Source of the DNA: CAXQRU01 sp964226685
Lineage (GTDB): Bacteria > Pseudomonadota > Gammaproteobacteria > Pseudomonadales > Cellvibrionaceae
Length of the DNA: 34,460 bases
Direction of reading: 5' to 3'
Assembly: GCA_964226685.1 (NCBI GenBank)
Contig: CAXQRU010000053.1
Coordinates: 1 to 34,460, forward strand
Made by a program: the position numbers and the translations under genes. Below are positions 7,285 through 14,822 of this stretch, one piece after another (position 1 is the first letter of the stretch; each line of letters begins with the position of its first letter). Below the pieces are notes generated by a model. That model saw only the letters and a list, made by a program, of their open reading frames with translations, had not been told where the DNA came from and did no database searches.

Positions 7285-8304
7285 ATGCTATTTAAATATT
7301 TAAAGCTACCATTTGCCGCTCTTTTTTTGTGTGTATTTTGCCAATTATCCGCAGCCAACGATTCAAAAGGCGCCTTTGCTCTTACTGTTGAGAACGATCT
7401 ATTCTCTACCAGCAACGACCGTCACTACACCAACGGTATACAGTTTTCTTACACCAGCGATACTTATCACCCCAAATGGATTGAAAAGCTAGCCAATCAA
7501 GTGCCCTGGTACAAAGATCAAGACAATACTCGTTTTGGCGTTACCATTGGGCAAGCTATTTTTACCCCAGAGGACATCACCCAAACTCAGGAACAGCCCA
7601 ATGAGCGCCCCTACGCTGGATGGCTGTACGTCACTTTTTCTCTTTTTAGCGACAGCACCCGTTTACTCGATGGCGAATATCTAGATAACACCTCTTATTA
7701 TACGTATTCCAATTCATTCGAGCTTACTCTGGGCACAATCGGACCCTCATCGTTAGCCGAACAAGCTCAAAAAAATGTCCACGAGCTCATCGGCTCACCA
7801 GAGCCCAGAGGCTGGGACTATCAACTCAAGGATGAGTTCGGAGTGAACTTTGCCTACACCAGACAATGGCAGCTACCGCTTTATAAACGCAATATCGATG
7901 TCATCCCTCAAGTAGGAGGGAGCCTTGGCACCATTTATACTTACGCGAATACTGGCTTAATTTTTCGATTCGGCAATAATCTTAGTAAAGACTTTGGCCC
8001 ACCACTCATTCGCCCCAGCGGCATTGGGTCACGATATTTTGAACCGAGAGAGGAACTTGAATACTATTTTTTTGTGGGCGCCAATGGTCGCTACGTCGCC
8101 AGAAATGCATTTTTAGATGGCAATATGTCCAAGCCCGGCCCTGCCGTTAACAAGAAAGAGTGGGTTGGGGATCTGCAGTTTGGGCTAGTCATGACGCTTG
8201 GAGATATTCAACTATCAGTGACCGATGTCATTCGATCACGGGAATTCAAAGGGCAAGCCGAGTACGATGAATTTGGTTCAGTCAATATTATTTATCGGTT
8301 TTAA
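7285..8304 (+). CDS. lpxR: LpxR-type outer membrane lipid A 3'-O-deacylase (DUF2219)
   Basis: A 339-residue outer-membrane beta-barrel that, by family knowledge, removes the 3' acyloxyacyl group of lipid A. It has a signal peptide (LFKYLKLPFAALFLCVFCQLSAA), the active-site block VENDLFSTSNDRHYTNGIQFSYTSD holding the Asn-Asp pair and Ser of LpxR, and VHELIGSPEPRGWDYQLKDE, whose His matches the catalytic His. It ends in Phe, as barrels do. The ATG at 7285 with AAGAGAGAG before it is preferred to TTG at 7270. All recognised catalytic residues are present, so activity is likely; the effect on this organism's lipid A is inferred only. Confidence 0.88.
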   Translation: MLFKYLKLPFAALFLCVFCQLSAANDSKGAFALTVENDLFSTSNDRHYTNGIQFSYTSDTYHPKWIEKLANQVPWYKDQDNTRFGVTIGQAIFTPEDITQTQEQPNERPYAGWLYVTFSLFSDSTRLLDGEYLDNTSYYTYSNSFELTLGTIGPSSLAEQAQKNVHELIGSPEPRGWDYQLKDEFGVNFAYTRQWQLPLYKRNIDVIPQVGGSLGTIYTYANTGLIFRFGNNLSKDFGPPLIRPSGIGSRYFEPREELEYYFFVGANGRYVARNAFLDGNMSKPGPAVNKKEWVGDLQFGLVMTLGDIQLSVTDVIRSREFKGQAEYDEFGSVNIIYRF

Positions 8305-8331
8305 ACCACTCATATTGGGGTTTTCCTCTTA

Positions 8332-8790
8332 ATGATACTTCAAGATATACAGTGGCTATGCAAACCGTTTAATCAACTCTCCGCTAAGGAACTGCACAAC
8401 ATTTATGAATTAAGGCAGCGAGTTTTTATTATAGAACAAGCTTGTATTTACCCCGATATTGATGACACTGACCTCAGCTCTCAGCACGCAATGGCCATTG
8501 ATCCGCAAGATGACTCACTCAAAGCCTATTTACGATTTTTTAAACGCAACAATGAAACAATTATAGGGAGAGTGACAACTTGCCCTCTCAATCGAAGACA
8601 AAAACTGGGTAGCCTATTAATGAGCTACGCACTGAAGCAGATCAGAGATCAACAAATTATCAAGCTGTCTGCACAATATCACTTAGTTAGCTTCTATGAG
8701 CAATTTGATTTTAAGGTTGCTTCAGAGCCTTATAATGAAGATGGCATCTTGCATATATTGATGGTTAGATTCAGCAACCGAAAGAATTAA
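8332..8790 (+). CDS. ElaA-like GNAT acetyltransferase
   Basis: A 152-residue protein of the ElaA family (E. coli ElaA is about the same length), predicted to transfer acetyl from acetyl-CoA to an unknown substrate. The ElaA pattern IYELRQRVFIIEQACIYPDIDDTDLSSQHAM is clear, as is the C-terminal HLVSFYEQFDFKVASEPYNEDGI. The acetyl-CoA loop, normally RGKGLG, reads NRRQKLGSLLM here, with Lys in place of the first Gly, so cofactor binding may be altered. It is 27 bases downstream of lpxR and probably co-transcribed. It converges on the tRNA-His gene only 13 bases away. Confidence 0.82.
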   Translation: MILQDIQWLCKPFNQLSAKELHNIYELRQRVFIIEQACIYPDIDDTDLSSQHAMAIDPQDDSLKAYLRFFKRNNETIIGRVTTCPLNRRQKLGSLLMSYALKQIRDQQIIKLSAQYHLVSFYEQFDFKVASEPYNEDGILHILMVRFSNRKN

Positions 8791-8803
8791 TACTTGAAGA
8801 TAT

Positions 8804-8880
8804 TGGGGTGACTGACGGGGCTCGAACCCGCGACCACCGGAATCACAATCCAGGGCTCTACCAACTGAGCTACAGTCACC
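8804..8880 (-). tRNA. tRNA-His(GTG)
   Basis: Minus-strand cloverleaf with the His-specific extra base: G at 8880 (position -1) faces discriminator C (8807). Acceptor GTGACTG pairs with CAGTCAC, with encoded CCA at 8806-8804. The anticodon loop TTGTGAT gives GTG. Third gene of the Pro-Arg-His unit. Confidence 0.96.
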
Positions 8881-8887
8881 ATTGCTA

Positions 8888-8964
<77 letters not shown>

Positions 8965-9006
8965 AATGGAATCCATAAAGGCTACCAAGACGAGATCACC
9001 TTTTAA

Positions 9007-9083
<77 letters not shown>

Positions 9084-9128
9084 AAAAAGGTAAATCAGAT
9101 TCAACACTAACGCCAAATCAGGGCGTGA

Positions 9129-9157
9129 ATAATACCCATGCAAGTTGCCAACGTCAA
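9129..9157 (-). promoter_or_regulatory. Sigma-70 promoter of the Pro-Arg-His tRNA unit
   Basis: Minus-strand -35 TTGACG (9157-9152), 17-base spacer, -10 TATTAT (9134-9129), then TCACGCCC as a GC-rich discriminator. The predicted start is about 40 bases before tRNA-Pro. It has the same architecture as the other three tRNA promoters in the window. Confidence 0.82.
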
Positions 9158-9178
9158 TGGAAGATTGGCAATTTTTTT
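9145..9178 (+). terminator. Terminator-like hairpin with T-tract, plus-strand sense
   Basis: TTGCCAA (9145-9151) and TTGGCAA (9165-9171) form a 7-bp stem with a 13-base loop, followed by seven T (9172-9178). It reads as an intrinsic terminator on plus, yet no plus-strand gene ends before it, and its loop holds the -35 of the minus-strand tRNA promoter. It may block antisense transcription towards flavodoxin. Confidence 0.5.
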
Positions 9179-9200
9179 AATGAAGCGAGCAAATGCTCCT

Positions 9201-9743
9201 TTAATCATCCAATAATTGAACAGGGGTTTCTAAACCAAACTCAGAATGAATGATTTGACACCATCGGTTTAAGCGATCTGAGGTTAATTCTTCCTGCTGA
9301 TCTTGATCCAAGGCTAAGCCCACGAACAAATCTTGGCCTTCAATTTTTGCCTTAGAGGCGTCAAACTCATAGCCGTCAGTTGGCCAATGACCAATGATCT
9401 TGGCCCCATTAGCTGACACTACATCGTGCAACATACCCAGAGCATCTAGAAAATAATCGCCGTAACCAAACTGATCACCCAAACCGTATAAGGCGACCGT
9501 TTTGCCTGTAAAGTCAACTTCCTGAATATCCTCCCAAAATTCTTCCCAGTCCGATTGGATTTGGCCAAAGTCCCAGGTCGGAATTCCTAGAATGATCTTA
9601 TCAAAACCAGCAAAGTCGAGTTGCGTTACATCGGCAATATCGAACAGCTCAACCTGATCAGACCCCAGGCGCGCAGCAATTCGATGGGCAACGGCCTCAG
9701 TATTACCATCATCTGTTCCAAAAAATAGACCAATCTTACTCAT
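9201..9743 (-). CDS. fldB: Flavodoxin
   Basis: A 180-residue long-chain flavodoxin, a small cytoplasmic FMN electron carrier. The phosphate-binding loop is FFGTDDGNTEAVA at the N-terminus; the FMN-flanking loops are GIPTWDFGQIQSDWEEFWEDI and YGLGDQFGYGDYFLDALGMLHD. Length and these motifs fit the FldA/FldB group; I lean to FldB but cannot separate it from FldA by eye. The ATG at 9741-9743 with GAGAG before it gives the standard start MSKIGLFFG; four extra codons upstream are unlikely. It is divergent from the GGDEF gene across a 335-base gap. Confidence 0.88.
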   Translation of the reverse strand: MSKIGLFFGTDDGNTEAVAHRIAARLGSDQVELFDIADVTQLDFAGFDKIILGIPTWDFGQIQSDWEEFWEDIQEVDFTGKTVALYGLGDQFGYGDYFLDALGMLHDVVSANGAKIIGHWPTDGYEFDASKAKIEGQDLFVGLALDQDQQEELTSDRLNRWCQIIHSEFGLETPVQLLDD

Positions 9744-10078
9744 AGATGCTCTCATTAAAGCTCGTTGACCCCAAATTCGCGCTCAATCTAGGGGCTCAGG
9801 ACAGGAAGTCACTCCTGCAACAAGTGGCGAATTTTCCCAAGGATCGAATCAATATGCAACTACTAACCCGGCAAGACTCAATTTTTGCCATCTGTCAAAA
9901 AATTAACAAGGGGCAAAATATTGCCATAAAACACGAAACCAAAGTGTCAACATTTCGACACAGCTTATGAAACACAAAAAAAACCTTTAAAAACAAACCA
10001 TTAAAAAACAAAAAAAACTGGCATGCTTTTAGCTTAAACAAAAAGAAGGTGTTTTTTTAAACAAAACGGTATAAAACT
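9744..10078. promoter_or_regulatory. Divergent regulatory gap between flavodoxin and the GGDEF gene
   Basis: This 335-base gap has no credible gene. It holds an inverted repeat GTGTC (9944-9948) and GACAC (9957-9961) with an 8-base spacer that overlaps a minus-strand TTGACA, a second minus-strand TTGACA near 9900, an A-rich run (about 9965-10017), and the sigma-54-like site listed separately. The inverted repeat could be an operator for the flavodoxin gene; the binding protein is unknown. Confidence 0.45.
10019..10034 (+). promoter_or_regulatory. Candidate sigma-54 promoter for the GGDEF gene
   Basis: TGGCATGCTTTTAGCT matches the -24/-12 pattern: GG at 10020-10021, exactly ten bases, then GC at 10032-10033. 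The match is 6 of 7 to TGGCACG and 4 of 5 to TTGCW. A start near 10045 would leave a leader of about 35 bases before the ATG at 10079. The A-rich bases upstream could bend for IHF. No enhancer-binding activator gene is in the window. Confidence 0.42.
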
Positions 10079-10996
10079 ATGAAATCAGTATTTACACCAA
10101 CCGATAGCATTGCCAGAAAATCGATCGACAATAACGCCTCGATCGATCGATTAAATGAAGTGCAGATAAAACTCACCTGCTTACTTCAAACTACATTAGA
10201 AATAGAGCCTCTACTGGATTTATTTTTTGGGCAATTACAGCATTTGTTAAAAATACAAAGCTTAGAGTACCAATGTGATGATCGGTCAATCGGCATCAAA
10301 TTAGGTAATCGGGCCATGCATAATGTTCATTACAATCTCACCGCAAGCAACCAAGAATTGGGGTCTATACGCTTTACCCGCCGCCAAAAGTTTGATGAAT
10401 CTGAGCTTATCCAGTTGGAAACTTTATTGGGAACCTTGATCTACCCAATGCGTAATGCCCTAACCTATCGAGAAGCCCTTCATCGCGCACAATGTGACCC
10501 GTTGACTAGCCTTGGCAATAGAGGTGCCTTTGACCATGCTATTGAGCATGAAGTACAAATGGCACGTCGATACGATCAAGATCTCTCCTTGTTAGTCATC
10601 GATATCGATTTTTTCAAAAAAATTAATGATACCTACGGCCATGATAGCGGTGATCAAATCTTAAAATCCGTAGCCAACACCTTAAACGCCACCACGCGCC
10701 TAACCGATTTAACCTACCGATATGGCGGAGAGGAATTTGTAATACTTTTGGGCAAAACCAATGCACTGGGGGCAGCGATCATTGCGGAAAGAATACGAGA
10801 AAATGTGGCCAACACCACCGTAAACACCGACAAGGCGGCAGTCGGCGTTACCGTGAGTATCGGCGTTAGCACTTTAAACAGCGAAATGGATGCTAAAACT
10901 TTATTCTCCCAAGCTGACAAAGCTCTCTACAGCGCCAAAAACAACGGTCGCAACCGAGTTGAGATTGCCTGCTTGAAAACGTCTTTGAGCGCTTAG
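10079..10996 (+). CDS. GGDEF diguanylate cyclase
   Basis: A 305-residue soluble enzyme predicted to make cyclic di-GMP from two GTP. Residues 20-135 form an N-terminal sensor-like region I cannot name with certainty (GAF-like length and predicted helices). The GGDEF domain starts at DPLTSLGNRGAFD (about 140) and has metal-binding D175/D177 in VIDIDFF, GGEEF at 216-220, and an inhibitory I-site R207-x-x-D210 exactly five residues upstream. It should therefore be active and product-inhibited. No EAL domain is present. It ends two bases before the convergent rluB stop. Confidence 0.93.
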   Translation: MKSVFTPTDSIARKSIDNNASIDRLNEVQIKLTCLLQTTLEIEPLLDLFFGQLQHLLKIQSLEYQCDDRSIGIKLGNRAMHNVHYNLTASNQELGSIRFTRRQKFDESELIQLETLLGTLIYPMRNALTYREALHRAQCDPLTSLGNRGAFDHAIEHEVQMARRYDQDLSLLVIDIDFFKKINDTYGHDSGDQILKSVANTLNATTRLTDLTYRYGGEEFVILLGKTNALGAAIIAERIRENVANTTVNTDKAAVGVTVSIGVSTLNSEMDAKTLFSQADKALYSAKNNGRNRVEIACLKTSLSA

Positions 10997-10998
10997 GT

Positions 10999-11853
10999 CT
11001 AGCGCTTGGAAACAAAACCGGGTTTTCTACCCCGCCCTGCCTTTAATTTTCTCTGCTGGCGTTGATAACGAACTTTTTCCTGCCCAGATAATGGTACCGT
11101 TTGAGGTGTGTCTATCCCCACCCCTTTACAAAAATCATTAATTTCCTTATCCGTCATTTCTATCCACTGGCCAGAGCGCACATGTGAAGGAATGAAAACC
11201 GGGCCAAAACGCACTCGCTTCAAACGACTGACTTTCACCCCCTGTGACTCCCACAAACGACGAACCTCTCGATTGCGTCCCTCCATCACCACACAATAAA
11301 ACCAACGGTTACTGCCTTGGCTGGCACCATCAACGATGTCCGTAAATTTGGCAGGGCCATCCTCAAGCTCGACGCCCTCCAACAAACGTTGTTTCATCGC
11401 TTCATCTACTGGCCCCTGGATGCGCACCAAATATTCACGATCGATATCTGAAGATGGATGCATCAAGGCATTGGCCAAATCGCCATCCGTTGTGAAAAGC
11501 AGCAAACCACTGGTATTAAAATCCAAACGGCCTATAGCAATCCAGCGCTCGCCCTTTAACTTGGGCAATTTATCGTATACTGTCGGTCGCCCCTCGGGAT
11601 CTTTGCGAGTACATATTTCACCTTCGGGCTTGTTGTAGAGCAGCACTTTAGCGGGGCGCTCACCACCCAACTTGGTGGAAATCTTACGATAATCCAACTC
11701 GACAATATCCTCAGCGGTGACGCGATCTCCTAGGGTCGCCATTTCACCATTTACTCTAACACGTCCCTGTTCTATGGCTCGCTCCATTTCTCGACGCGAA
11801 CCACAACCGGCCCTCGCCAGCACTTTTTGTAACTTCTCGTCTTGTACCGTCAT
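10999..11853 (-). CDS. rluB: 23S rRNA pseudouridine synthase RluB
   Basis: Predicted to isomerise U2605 (E. coli numbering) of 23S rRNA to pseudouridine. The 284-residue protein has an N-terminal S4 RNA-binding domain (EKLQKVLARAGCGSRREMERAIEQGRVRVNG) and the RsuA/RluB catalytic motif GRLDFNTSGLLLFTTDGDLANALMHP with catalytic D111, then EGRNREVRRLWESQGVKVSRLKRVRFGP. The tail is short and basic (RQQRKLKAGRGRKPGFVSKR). Its ATG overlaps the scpB stop by four bases, the usual scpA-scpB-rluB arrangement. Confidence 0.95.
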   Translation of the reverse strand: MTVQDEKLQKVLARAGCGSRREMERAIEQGRVRVNGEMATLGDRVTAEDIVELDYRKISTKLGGERPAKVLLYNKPEGEICTRKDPEGRPTVYDKLPKLKGERWIAIGRLDFNTSGLLLFTTDGDLANALMHPSSDIDREYLVRIQGPVDEAMKQRLLEGVELEDGPAKFTDIVDGASQGSNRWFYCVVMEGRNREVRRLWESQGVKVSRLKRVRFGPVFIPSHVRSGQWIEMTDKEINDFCKGVGIDTPQTVPLSGQEKVRYQRQQRKLKAGRGRKPGFVSKR

Positions 11854-12608
11854 TGAATGGTTTCTTGCGTTATTGAATTATCTTCTAGAGAGTTCTCAAT
11901 CTCATCGATTGCCTCTAAATCCTCAACCTCTGAGAGAATCTCTGTTTCTGTTTCTGTTTCTAGTTCTGCCTCGTTTTCCGCATGAGATTGCGCTTCGCCC
12001 TCTGGTTGCTCATCTACGACGGACTCATTTAATACATCAAACTCGAGCTCTGGATTAATACTATCCAAATCAGCCAGCTCTTTAAGTGTTGGCAGTTGCT
12101 CTAAGCTATTAATGCCGAAATAATCCAAGAACGCTCTAGTGGTTGCATACAATGAGGGGCGACCTGGTACATCTCGATGCCCCACCACCTTAATCCACTC
12201 TCGCTCAGATAAAGTCTTGATGATGTGTGAGCTAACTGCTACACCCCGAATCTCTTCGATATCACCACGAGTAATTGGCTGCCTGTAGGCAATGATGGCC
12301 AAGGTTTCAAGGAGTGCTCTAGAGTATCTCGGCGGCTTTTCTTCCCATAAACGGTTTACCCATGTTGCGGTATCCGCGCAAACTTGGTAGCGCCAACCAC
12401 TGGCCACTTCGACCAGCTCATAACCGTGCCCTTCGCATTCCTGAGCAATCTCTAGGATAATGCTACGAATATCATCTGTATCAGGGATATTATCCGGGTC
12501 CCCTTCTTCACTAATAAATAATTTCTGGATAGCCTCTTCTGTCAGAGGATGGCCATAGGCCATTAAAGCGCCTTCAATTATTCGGCGAATATCATGCTTA
12601 GTGATCAT
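11850..12608 (-). CDS. scpB: Segregation and condensation protein ScpB
   Basis: A winged-helix subunit of the SMC-ScpAB complex, which compacts and separates sister chromosomes. The 252-residue protein has the conserved core in residues 1-175 (IIEGALMAYGHPLTEEAIQKLF; RYSRALLETLAIIAYRQPITRGDIEEIRGV; VVGHRDVPGRPSLYATT.FLDYFGI). Residues about 197-252 are a strongly acidic tail, partly encoded by a hexanucleotide repeat giving ETETETE. Acidic tails of this kind vary between species. The gene overlaps scpA by 11 bases and rluB by 4, so the three genes are translationally coupled. Confidence 0.95.
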   Translation of the reverse strand: MITKHDIRRIIEGALMAYGHPLTEEAIQKLFISEEGDPDNIPDTDDIRSIILEIAQECEGHGYELVEVASGWRYQVCADTATWVNRLWEEKPPRYSRALLETLAIIAYRQPITRGDIEEIRGVAVSSHIIKTLSEREWIKVVGHRDVPGRPSLYATTRAFLDYFGINSLEQLPTLKELADLDSINPELEFDVLNESVVDEQPEGEAQSHAENEAELETETETEILSEVEDLEAIDEIENSLEDNSITQETIQ

Positions 12609-13467
12609 CGACTGCTTGTGCCTTTGCTTTTACGTGTATTGGGCCGAACATCTCATTTTGAACCATTTCGACCAGCGACTCTTTTATCAATTCCATCACC
12701 GCTAGGAAGGTAACCACAACCCCCAAGCGGCCTTCATTAGCTTTAAATAGGCTGACAAAAGGCGTGAAATGCTGAGTCGATAAACGATCCAACACTTGCG
12801 CCATACGCTCCCTAGTTGAAAGTCTTTCCATCTGAACTTGATGACTTTCAAACATATCTGCACGCCTAAGTACATCTGACAGAGCTAGAAGAATTTCTTT
12901 CATATCCACATCAGGGTCTGGGCGAGTGAGGTTACGATCTGGAGCTTTGACATTAACGCAATGGAGATCACGCTCCATTCTAGGCATTTCATCTATGCTC
13001 TCAGCAGCCTGCTTGAAGCGCTCATATTCCTGTAAACGCCGGATCAATGTTGCCCTAGGGTCTTCCCCATCCTCTTCCTCTTCTTCATGGCTACGAGGCA
13101 GGAGCATCCGAGATTTGATTTCAGCCAACATGGCCGCCATCACCAAATATTCAGCGGCTAATTCAAATTGCATATGATCCATCAATTTGACGTAGGCAAC
13201 ATACTGGTGAGTGATCTCAGAGACATTAATCTCAAGAATATCAATATTTTGGCGGCGAATAAGATACAACAACAGATCCAATGGCCCCTCAAATGCCTCT
13301 AAAAAAACTTCTAGTGCATCTGGTGGAATATAGAGATCTTTAGGGATCTGGGTAAAGGCTTGTCCATTCACCAAGGCAAACGGCATCTCCCCTTGAGAGT
13401 GTTTAGAGCCTTGGCTCCGGGGGGATGCCTCTTGCTGTTCTGATTCAACAATGTCTTCTGTGGTCAT
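12598..13467 (-). CDS. scpA: Segregation and condensation protein ScpA
   Basis: Kleisin subunit that bridges SMC heads and binds ScpB. The 289-residue protein has the family N-terminal motif FEGPLDLLLYLIRRQNIDILEINVSEITHQYVAY at about residue 58, followed by AAEYLVMAAMLAEIKSRMLLPR and an acidic linker. The C-terminal winged helix is visible in VTFLAVMELIKESLVEMVQNEMFGPIHVKA. The first 45 residues are low-complexity and may be flexible. The ATG at 13467 has AGGTGA upstream. First gene of the scpA-scpB-rluB unit. Confidence 0.95.
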   Translation of the reverse strand: MTTEDIVESEQQEASPRSQGSKHSQGEMPFALVNGQAFTQIPKDLYIPPDALEVFLEAFEGPLDLLLYLIRRQNIDILEINVSEITHQYVAYVKLMDHMQFELAAEYLVMAAMLAEIKSRMLLPRSHEEEEEDGEDPRATLIRRLQEYERFKQAAESIDEMPRMERDLHCVNVKAPDRNLTRPDPDVDMKEILLALSDVLRRADMFESHQVQMERLSTRERMAQVLDRLSTQHFTPFVSLFKANEGRLGVVVTFLAVMELIKESLVEMVQNEMFGPIHVKAKAQAVDDH

Positions 13468-13564
13468 GACTCACCTGTTTTAATCGAGCAGGAGAGTATA
13501 AACCTTATCGACGGCCTAGACCACGATGGGTTTGAATATTATTAATACGTCCTTCAAATATGGC

Positions 13565-14047
13565 CTATTTTCCCATCAGGCTTCTGAGCATCCACGCTGT
13601 TTTTTCATGAATCACCATACGATCAGACACTAAACTCGCACTGGATTCATCATCACCCTCATTCACTACCTTTAAGGCAGACCTAAGGGTTCTTACGACT
13701 GTTTCATTGTCTTCTGTTAATATTCTCACCATTTCTTCGGCTGAAGGGATATCTTCAACCTCCTCAATAGCTGTGAGCTTGGCGTACTGGCTGTAGGTAC
13801 CAGGTGCAGGGAAACCCAGCGTTCTGATTCTCTCGGCAATATCATCAACCGCTACAGCTAACTCTGTATATTGCTCCTCAAACATTAGATGAAGATCCCG
13901 AAATCTAGGGCCCACCACATTCCAATGGAAATTATGGGTCTTTAAGTACAATGTGTAAGTGTCTGCCAGTACTGCAGAGAGCGCTTGGGCAATCGCTTCT
14001 CTATCTGACTCTTTGATACCAATATCAAGTTTGTAGACGTCTGACAT
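13565..14047 (-). CDS. dps: Dps-family ferritin-like DNA-protection protein
   Basis: A 160-residue Dps homologue that forms a dodecamer, oxidises and stores iron with peroxide, and protects DNA. The inter-subunit ferroxidase ligands are visible: H41 (THNFHWNVVGPRF), H53 and E57 (DLHLMFEEQY), and D68 and E72 (AVDDIAERIRTLGFPAPG). The N-terminal tail is short and not very basic, so DNA binding is uncertain. The start has GAGGAA upstream. It sits between yciO and scpA, which are often closer together, so it looks inserted into a conserved neighbourhood. An OxyR-like site precedes it. Confidence 0.92.
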   Translation of the reverse strand: MSDVYKLDIGIKESDREAIAQALSAVLADTYTLYLKTHNFHWNVVGPRFRDLHLMFEEQYTELAVAVDDIAERIRTLGFPAPGTYSQYAKLTAIEEVEDIPSAEEMVRILTEDNETVVRTLRSALKVVNEGDDESSASLVSDRMVIHEKTAWMLRSLMGK

Positions 14048-14108
14048 AACAATTCCTCATTAACAATGAATGTCTATACAAAGTAACATCTTAGTTAAAA
14101 AAGATAAA

Positions 14109-14145
14109 AGCAATTAGAGTTATTCGACTTATAGCCAAAAACTAT
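14109..14145 (-). promoter_or_regulatory. OxyR-like operator upstream of dps
   Basis: On the minus strand the pattern is ATAG-N7-CTAT (14145-14131), N7, ATAA (14123-14120), N7, TGCT. The OxyR pattern is four such elements at 7-base spacing; here the first two are perfect, the third has one mismatch and the fourth is poor. It lies about 60-100 bases upstream of the dps ATG, a sensible position for a peroxide-responsive activator known to control dps in E. coli. Confidence 0.45.
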
Positions 14146-14149
14146 CAAA

Positions 14150-14764
14150 TCAAAGTAACAGCTCGCCACAGCCTTGACGGACTACTTGAGGCTCATCTTC
14201 AGTAAGATCAACCACTGTCGTTGGCTCCATTCCGCAAAAGCCGCCATCGATTACCAGCTCAAGCTGGTGTTCCATAGTTTGGCGAATATCGTAGGGGTCA
14301 GTCATTGGTAAGGAATCGCCAGGCATGATCAAGGTACTGGTCATCATCGGCTCGTTAAGCTCTGCCAATAGAGCCAAAGCAATCGGGTTATTGGGCACCC
14401 GTAACCCGATGGTTTTCCGCTTTGGATGCTTCAAACGTTTTGGCGTTTCAAAAGTTGCAGGCAAGATAAAGGTAAAGGCACCTGGCGTATGGCTTTTTAG
14501 CAAACGATAGGTTTGATTATTAACCTTGGCATAAGTGGCCACCTCCGACAAATCGCGGCACATCAAGGTAAAGTTATGGTCTTTATCTAGCTGACGAATA
14601 GAACGGATTCGATCCAACGCCTGTTTGTCACCAATATGGCAACCGAGTGCATAGGCCGAATCAGTCGGGTAAGCAATCAAGCCACCTTTTCTAATAATTT
14701 CAACAGCTTGCTTAATTAACCGAGGCTGAGGGTTTTCAGGATGCACTTGGAAAAATTGAGCCAC
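14150..14764 (-). CDS. yciO: YciO-family protein (Sua5/YciO/YrdC fold)
   Basis: Related to the L-threonylcarbamoyl-AMP synthases that begin t6A modification of tRNA; the YciO branch has weaker or undetermined activity. The 204-residue product starts AQFFQVHPENPQPRL, as YciO proteins do, and has the fold motifs GGLIAYPTDSAYALGCHIGDKQALDRIRSIRQLDKDHNFTLMC, SHTPGAFTFILPAT, IGLRVPNNPIALALL and TTVVDL. I choose the GTG at 14762-14764, which has AAGG eight bases upstream, over the GTG three codons earlier, which overlaps that site. It is probably in a unit with the upstream PHP gene. Confidence 0.9.
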   Translation of the reverse strand: MAQFFQVHPENPQPRLIKQAVEIIRKGGLIAYPTDSAYALGCHIGDKQALDRIRSIRQLDKDHNFTLMCRDLSEVATYAKVNNQTYRLLKSHTPGAFTFILPATFETPKRLKHPKRKTIGLRVPNNPIALALLAELNEPMMTSTLIMPGDSLPMTDPYDIRQTMEHQLELVIDGGFCGMEPTTVVDLTEDEPQVVRQGCGELLL

Positions 14765-14822
14765 ATTGACCACCTTTTTATTAATAAAACCATGGCACTA
14801 AACCATAATCTACATGTTAAAT

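Noticed and set aside
9746..9970. 74-codon plus-strand frame in the flavodoxin-GGDEF gap
   Set aside because: No family features, no good ribosome-binding site, and it covers the flavodoxin promoter region.
13520..13560. Inverted repeat TTTGAA...TTCAAA between dps and scpA
   Set aside because: AT-only 6-bp arms 16 bases apart with no T-run; too weak to call a terminator or operator.
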